Both the position numbers and the translations under genes were made by a program. DNA of 64,000 nt from Planctomycetota bacterium (GTDB taxonomy: Bacteria; Planctomycetota; B15-G4), in contig JAQWOM010000051.1 of the NCBI GenBank assembly GCA_029245865.1, positions 25,963 through 89,962 of the forward strand, read 5' to 3'. Position 1 is the stretch's first letter. Every line of letters begins with the position of its first letter. Positions 62,052 to 64,000 of the stretch are shown in pieces. Under the pieces are notes generated by a model. The model ran no database searches. It was not told the origin of the DNA and was given only the letters and a program-made list of their open reading frames with translations.

Positions 62052-62999
62052 ATGGTGGCACTTCTGCCTTTCTTGACAGCTCGAAAACTCATCGCCGCCA
62101 TGTTGATCACATGGGCACCCGGTGCGCATGCCATGGCCCCACAGGAGGGGGCTTCAGGCGCGGACATGGAGGCCGTGATGCGGGCCATGCAACTCGCTCA
62201 GCCGGGCCCCGAGCACGCCGAACTCGCCAAGCTCGCCGGCGAGTGGACCATGACCATCACGATGCAAATGGCTCCGGGCATGCCCGCGCAGACACAGACC
62301 GTTGACGCTTCGAGCAGGATGATCCTCGACGACCGATTCCTGGAGGTCACTTCCACCGGCGAACTCATGGGAATGCCGGTCGAAACCCTGACCTTTCTGG
62401 GGTTTGACCGCCGACTGAAGCAGTACACCCTGCTGGGCATGGACACCCTGGGCACCTACTGGGTGACGGCAGCCGGGGCCATGGAAGAGAACGGCATCCT
62501 TCGTCTCCAAGGTGAAGACGATTCGCCCGACGGCAAGCAGATCTACACCTTTGAGTTCGAGTTCATCAATGACGACACGTTTGAGCAACGCACGTTGTTC
62601 AAGCAAATCGGGCACCTGACTTTTGATGAACCATTTTTGATGGTGAAGGTGCGTTACCAACGAAAGGATGTGACGTCACCCGAACCCAAATCCACGGGAA
62701 AGGTGTTCACCGTTCCCGGCCCCGCAGATCTGACCCGCGGTGAGATTCTGACGGCGTCGATCCTGGATGCCAGCTGTGGACAGTGTCAGTTTGACTTGCC
62801 TGGTGACGGGTGCGACCTGGCCGTGCGCGTCGGTGACACTGCGTGGTTTGCGACCGGCACGAATATCGATGAGCATGGAGATGCTCACGCCACCGACGGT
62901 TTTTGCAACGCGATACGCCAGGCACGAGTCAGCGGACACGTCGAAGAGGGCAAGTTCATCATCACCCAATTTGCACTGCTACCCGACGTCGAAGGTTAG
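62052..62999 (+). CDS. DUF1579-DUF6370 fusion, exported
   Basis: A 315-residue protein with a hydrophobic N-terminal leader. Residues ~50-210 are a DUF1579-like lipocalin-type barrel (AELAKLAGEWTMTITMQM, RMILDDRFLEVTSTGELMGMP, LGFDRRLKQYTLLGMDTLG). Residues ~230-310 match DUF6370 (LDASCGQCQFDLPGDGCDLAVRVG, DEHGDAHATDGFCNAIRQARVSG), with CGQC, GC and FC cysteines plus HGDAH, a likely metal or redox site. The two domains are usually separate proteins, so the fusion suggests a binding barrel tied to a metal-binding module. Neither domain has a known biochemical role. Confidence 0.82.
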   Translation: MVALLPFLTARKLIAAMLITWAPGAHAMAPQEGASGADMEAVMRAMQLAQPGPEHAELAKLAGEWTMTITMQMAPGMPAQTQTVDASSRMILDDRFLEVTSTGELMGMPVETLTFLGFDRRLKQYTLLGMDTLGTYWVTAAGAMEENGILRLQGEDDSPDGKQIYTFEFEFINDDTFEQRTLFKQIGHLTFDEPFLMVKVRYQRKDVTSPEPKSTGKVFTVPGPADLTRGEILTASILDASCGQCQFDLPGDGCDLAVRVGDTAWFATGTNIDEHGDAHATDGFCNAIRQARVSGHVEEGKFIITQFALLPDVEG

Positions 63000-63024
63000 T
63001 CCGAGACTGCCAAGAAGCCTCGGC

Positions 63025-64000
63025 TCATTCGGCTGGTTTCCAGCTCTCGGGCACTGTCCGCACGTGCAGATCTTGTTGCGGGTAAGCGATCTCGATTCCC
63101 TCGTCGGAGAAGCGCTTGTAGACCTCACAGTGCAAGGCATCCAGAATACGGCCTCGCCGCTCTGGCTCACGGATCCACGTCAGCAATTCGAAATCTAGCG
63201 AGCTGCCTCCAAAACTGCGAAACCGCACGCGAGGCGCCGGATCGTTCATGGTTGCATCCATTTTCCTGGACACATCGTTGAGCACTTCTCGCACGCGATC
63301 GATATCTGTTCCATAAGAAACACCGACCTTCAACCGGACGCGATAACGCGGAGCTCCGGAAGATTCGTTCACGATGGCACCGTTTCCGATGACCGAATTG
63401 GGAACGGTGATCTCGACATCGTCTCGCGTCAGAATGCGCGTCGAGCGCAATCCGATCTGTTGCACCCGCCCTCGGTAGCCAGACTCAAGATTCACGTAGT
63501 CGCCCACCTGATAGGGGCCGTCCGCGATGATAAACACGCCCGCAAAGAGATTGGCTAGCGTGTCCTTTGCGGCGAAGCCCAGCGCGATTCCTGCCACGCC
63601 CGCCGAGGCCAACCAACCCGTGGGGTTGAGATCCCAGACTTCGATCAGCAAGTACGCTGCAAAGGCGAGCAACACCAGCTTGCCCAGATTGCTGAACAAG
63701 GGGAGCGTGCGGGGTTCAACAGCATGAAAACGCGCCCCCTGCCCCGACATGAGACGCAACACCAGATCCAAAATGCGCAGTGATCCCGCAGCCCAAACCA
63801 CGAGAATGAGTGTGGCAATGAGTCGGTGAATCCACACAAGTGTTGCAGCTTCTAACGGCAAGACACTGCTCGCGATCCAGAGACCGGCAAGAATCACCGT
63901 CTTGATGATCGGCCCGTGCAGCTTCGCAACCACTTCGTCGTCTAGACTGCTACTCGTGCGTCGCACGGCGCGCAAGAGAATGCCCGTTGTCAGCCAATCG
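63025..64000 (-). CDS. MscS-family mechanosensitive channel (N-terminus beyond the window)
   Basis: The frame stays open to the end of the window, so the true start is outside; at least 324 residues are present. Two to three membrane helices (IIKTVILAGLWIASSVL, LIATLILVVWAAGSLRIL, LVLLAFAAYLLIEVWDL) are followed by the pore-lining TM3 signature LASAGVAGIALGFAAKDTLANLFAGVFIIAD. The beta domain has GPYQVGDYVNLESGYRGRVQQIGLRSTRI and ITVPNSVIGNGAIVN, and the C-terminal alpha/beta part ends with EIAYPQQDLHVRTVP. It releases solutes on osmotic downshock. Confidence 0.95.
   Translation of the reverse strand, partial: DWLTTGILLRAVRRTSSSLDDEVVAKLHGPIIKTVILAGLWIASSVLPLEAATLVWIHRLIATLILVVWAAGSLRILDLVLRLMSGQGARFHAVEPRTLPLFSNLGKLVLLAFAAYLLIEVWDLNPTGWLASAGVAGIALGFAAKDTLANLFAGVFIIADGPYQVGDYVNLESGYRGRVQQIGLRSTRILTRDDVEITVPNSVIGNGAIVNESSGAPRYRVRLKVGVSYGTDIDRVREVLNDVSRKMDATMNDPAPRVRFRSFGGSSLDFELLTWIREPERRGRILDALHCEVYKRFSDEGIEIAYPQQDLHVRTVPESWKPAE

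Noticed and set aside
1..64000. tRNA (including tRNA-Sec), rRNA, CRISPR arrays, transposases or integrase sites
   Set aside because: I looked for T-loop motifs, long repeats with regular spacers, DDE or recombinase motifs and flanking direct repeats, and saw none convincing. A tRNAscan/Aragorn run would settle the tRNA question.

Overview
The window is about 64 kb of GC-rich (roughly 60%) bacterial chromosome. It is densely coding on both strands. I see no rRNA, tRNA, CRISPR array or insertion sequence. The best taxonomic fit is the PVC group, most likely Planctomycetota. This rests on two very large secreted CxxCH haem proteins with beta-propeller and HEAT regions (31.4-34.9 kb and 39.5-44.6 kb), an FGly-type sulfatase, a ThuA-domain protein, a Tat-exported sugar isomerase-like protein, small Haem_bd and b562-like proteins, and secreted carboxypeptidases with DxDxDG acidic repeats. 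The assignment comes from gene content only.

The main discovery is two selenoprotein genes that ordinary gene calling would report as broken. At 407-877 a peroxiredoxin (BCP/Prx-like) has an in-frame UGA exactly at its peroxidatic cysteine. At 20117-20503 a small thioredoxin-fold protein has UGA at the first cysteine of its CxxC motif, giving U-G-Q-C. Each UGA is followed at a suitable distance by a perfect or near-perfect hairpin whose apical loop starts CGUG, which fits a bacterial SECIS element. No SelA/B/C/D gene lies in the window, so the host must encode them elsewhere.

Layout. 0-6.8 kb: HAD phosphatase tail, selenoperoxiredoxin, DUF4863 protein, histone-deacetylase-like hydrolase, AIM24-like protein, SGNH hydrolase, acylphosphatase, lipoprotein, TruB. 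6.9-14.6 kb: a coupled pair of M14-family proteins (one intact, one with all zinc ligands lost), glycogen phosphorylase, and a sigma factor with a putative anti-sigma partner. 14.6-20.5 kb: gamma-glutamyltransferase, a translationally coupled dapA-lysC-asd operon, and the selenothioredoxin-like gene. 20.5-31.4 kb: a hairpin-rich leader or terminator region, S8 and S9 peptidases, aldehyde dehydrogenase, PLP dehydratase, haem-binding and TlpA-like proteins, sugar isomerase-like protein. 31.4-45.7 kb: large redox and polymer-degradation proteins with a sulfatase, a hybrid histidine kinase and a ThuA protein. 45.8-48.4 kb: CPXCG protein, small membrane protein and the EgtD-EgtB pair for ergothioneine-type thiohistidine synthesis. 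48.5-64 kb: a third M14 peptidase, rhomboid, arylsulfotransferase-like protein, S41 protease, rRNA methyltransferase, gluzincin-like protease, DnaQ-type exonuclease, chorismate synthase, a glycine-zipper lipoprotein, a DUF1579-DUF6370 fusion and MscS.

Taken together, the genes suggest a marine-type heterotroph that secretes many hydrolases (at least eight peptidase-family genes here) and oxidises or binds polymer-derived substrates with exported haem and copper proteins. Its thiol/selenol redox defence would comprise Sec-peroxiredoxin, Sec-thioredoxin-like protein, TlpA-like protein, gamma-glutamyltransferase and EgtBD. The lifestyle and the link between these genes are inference.
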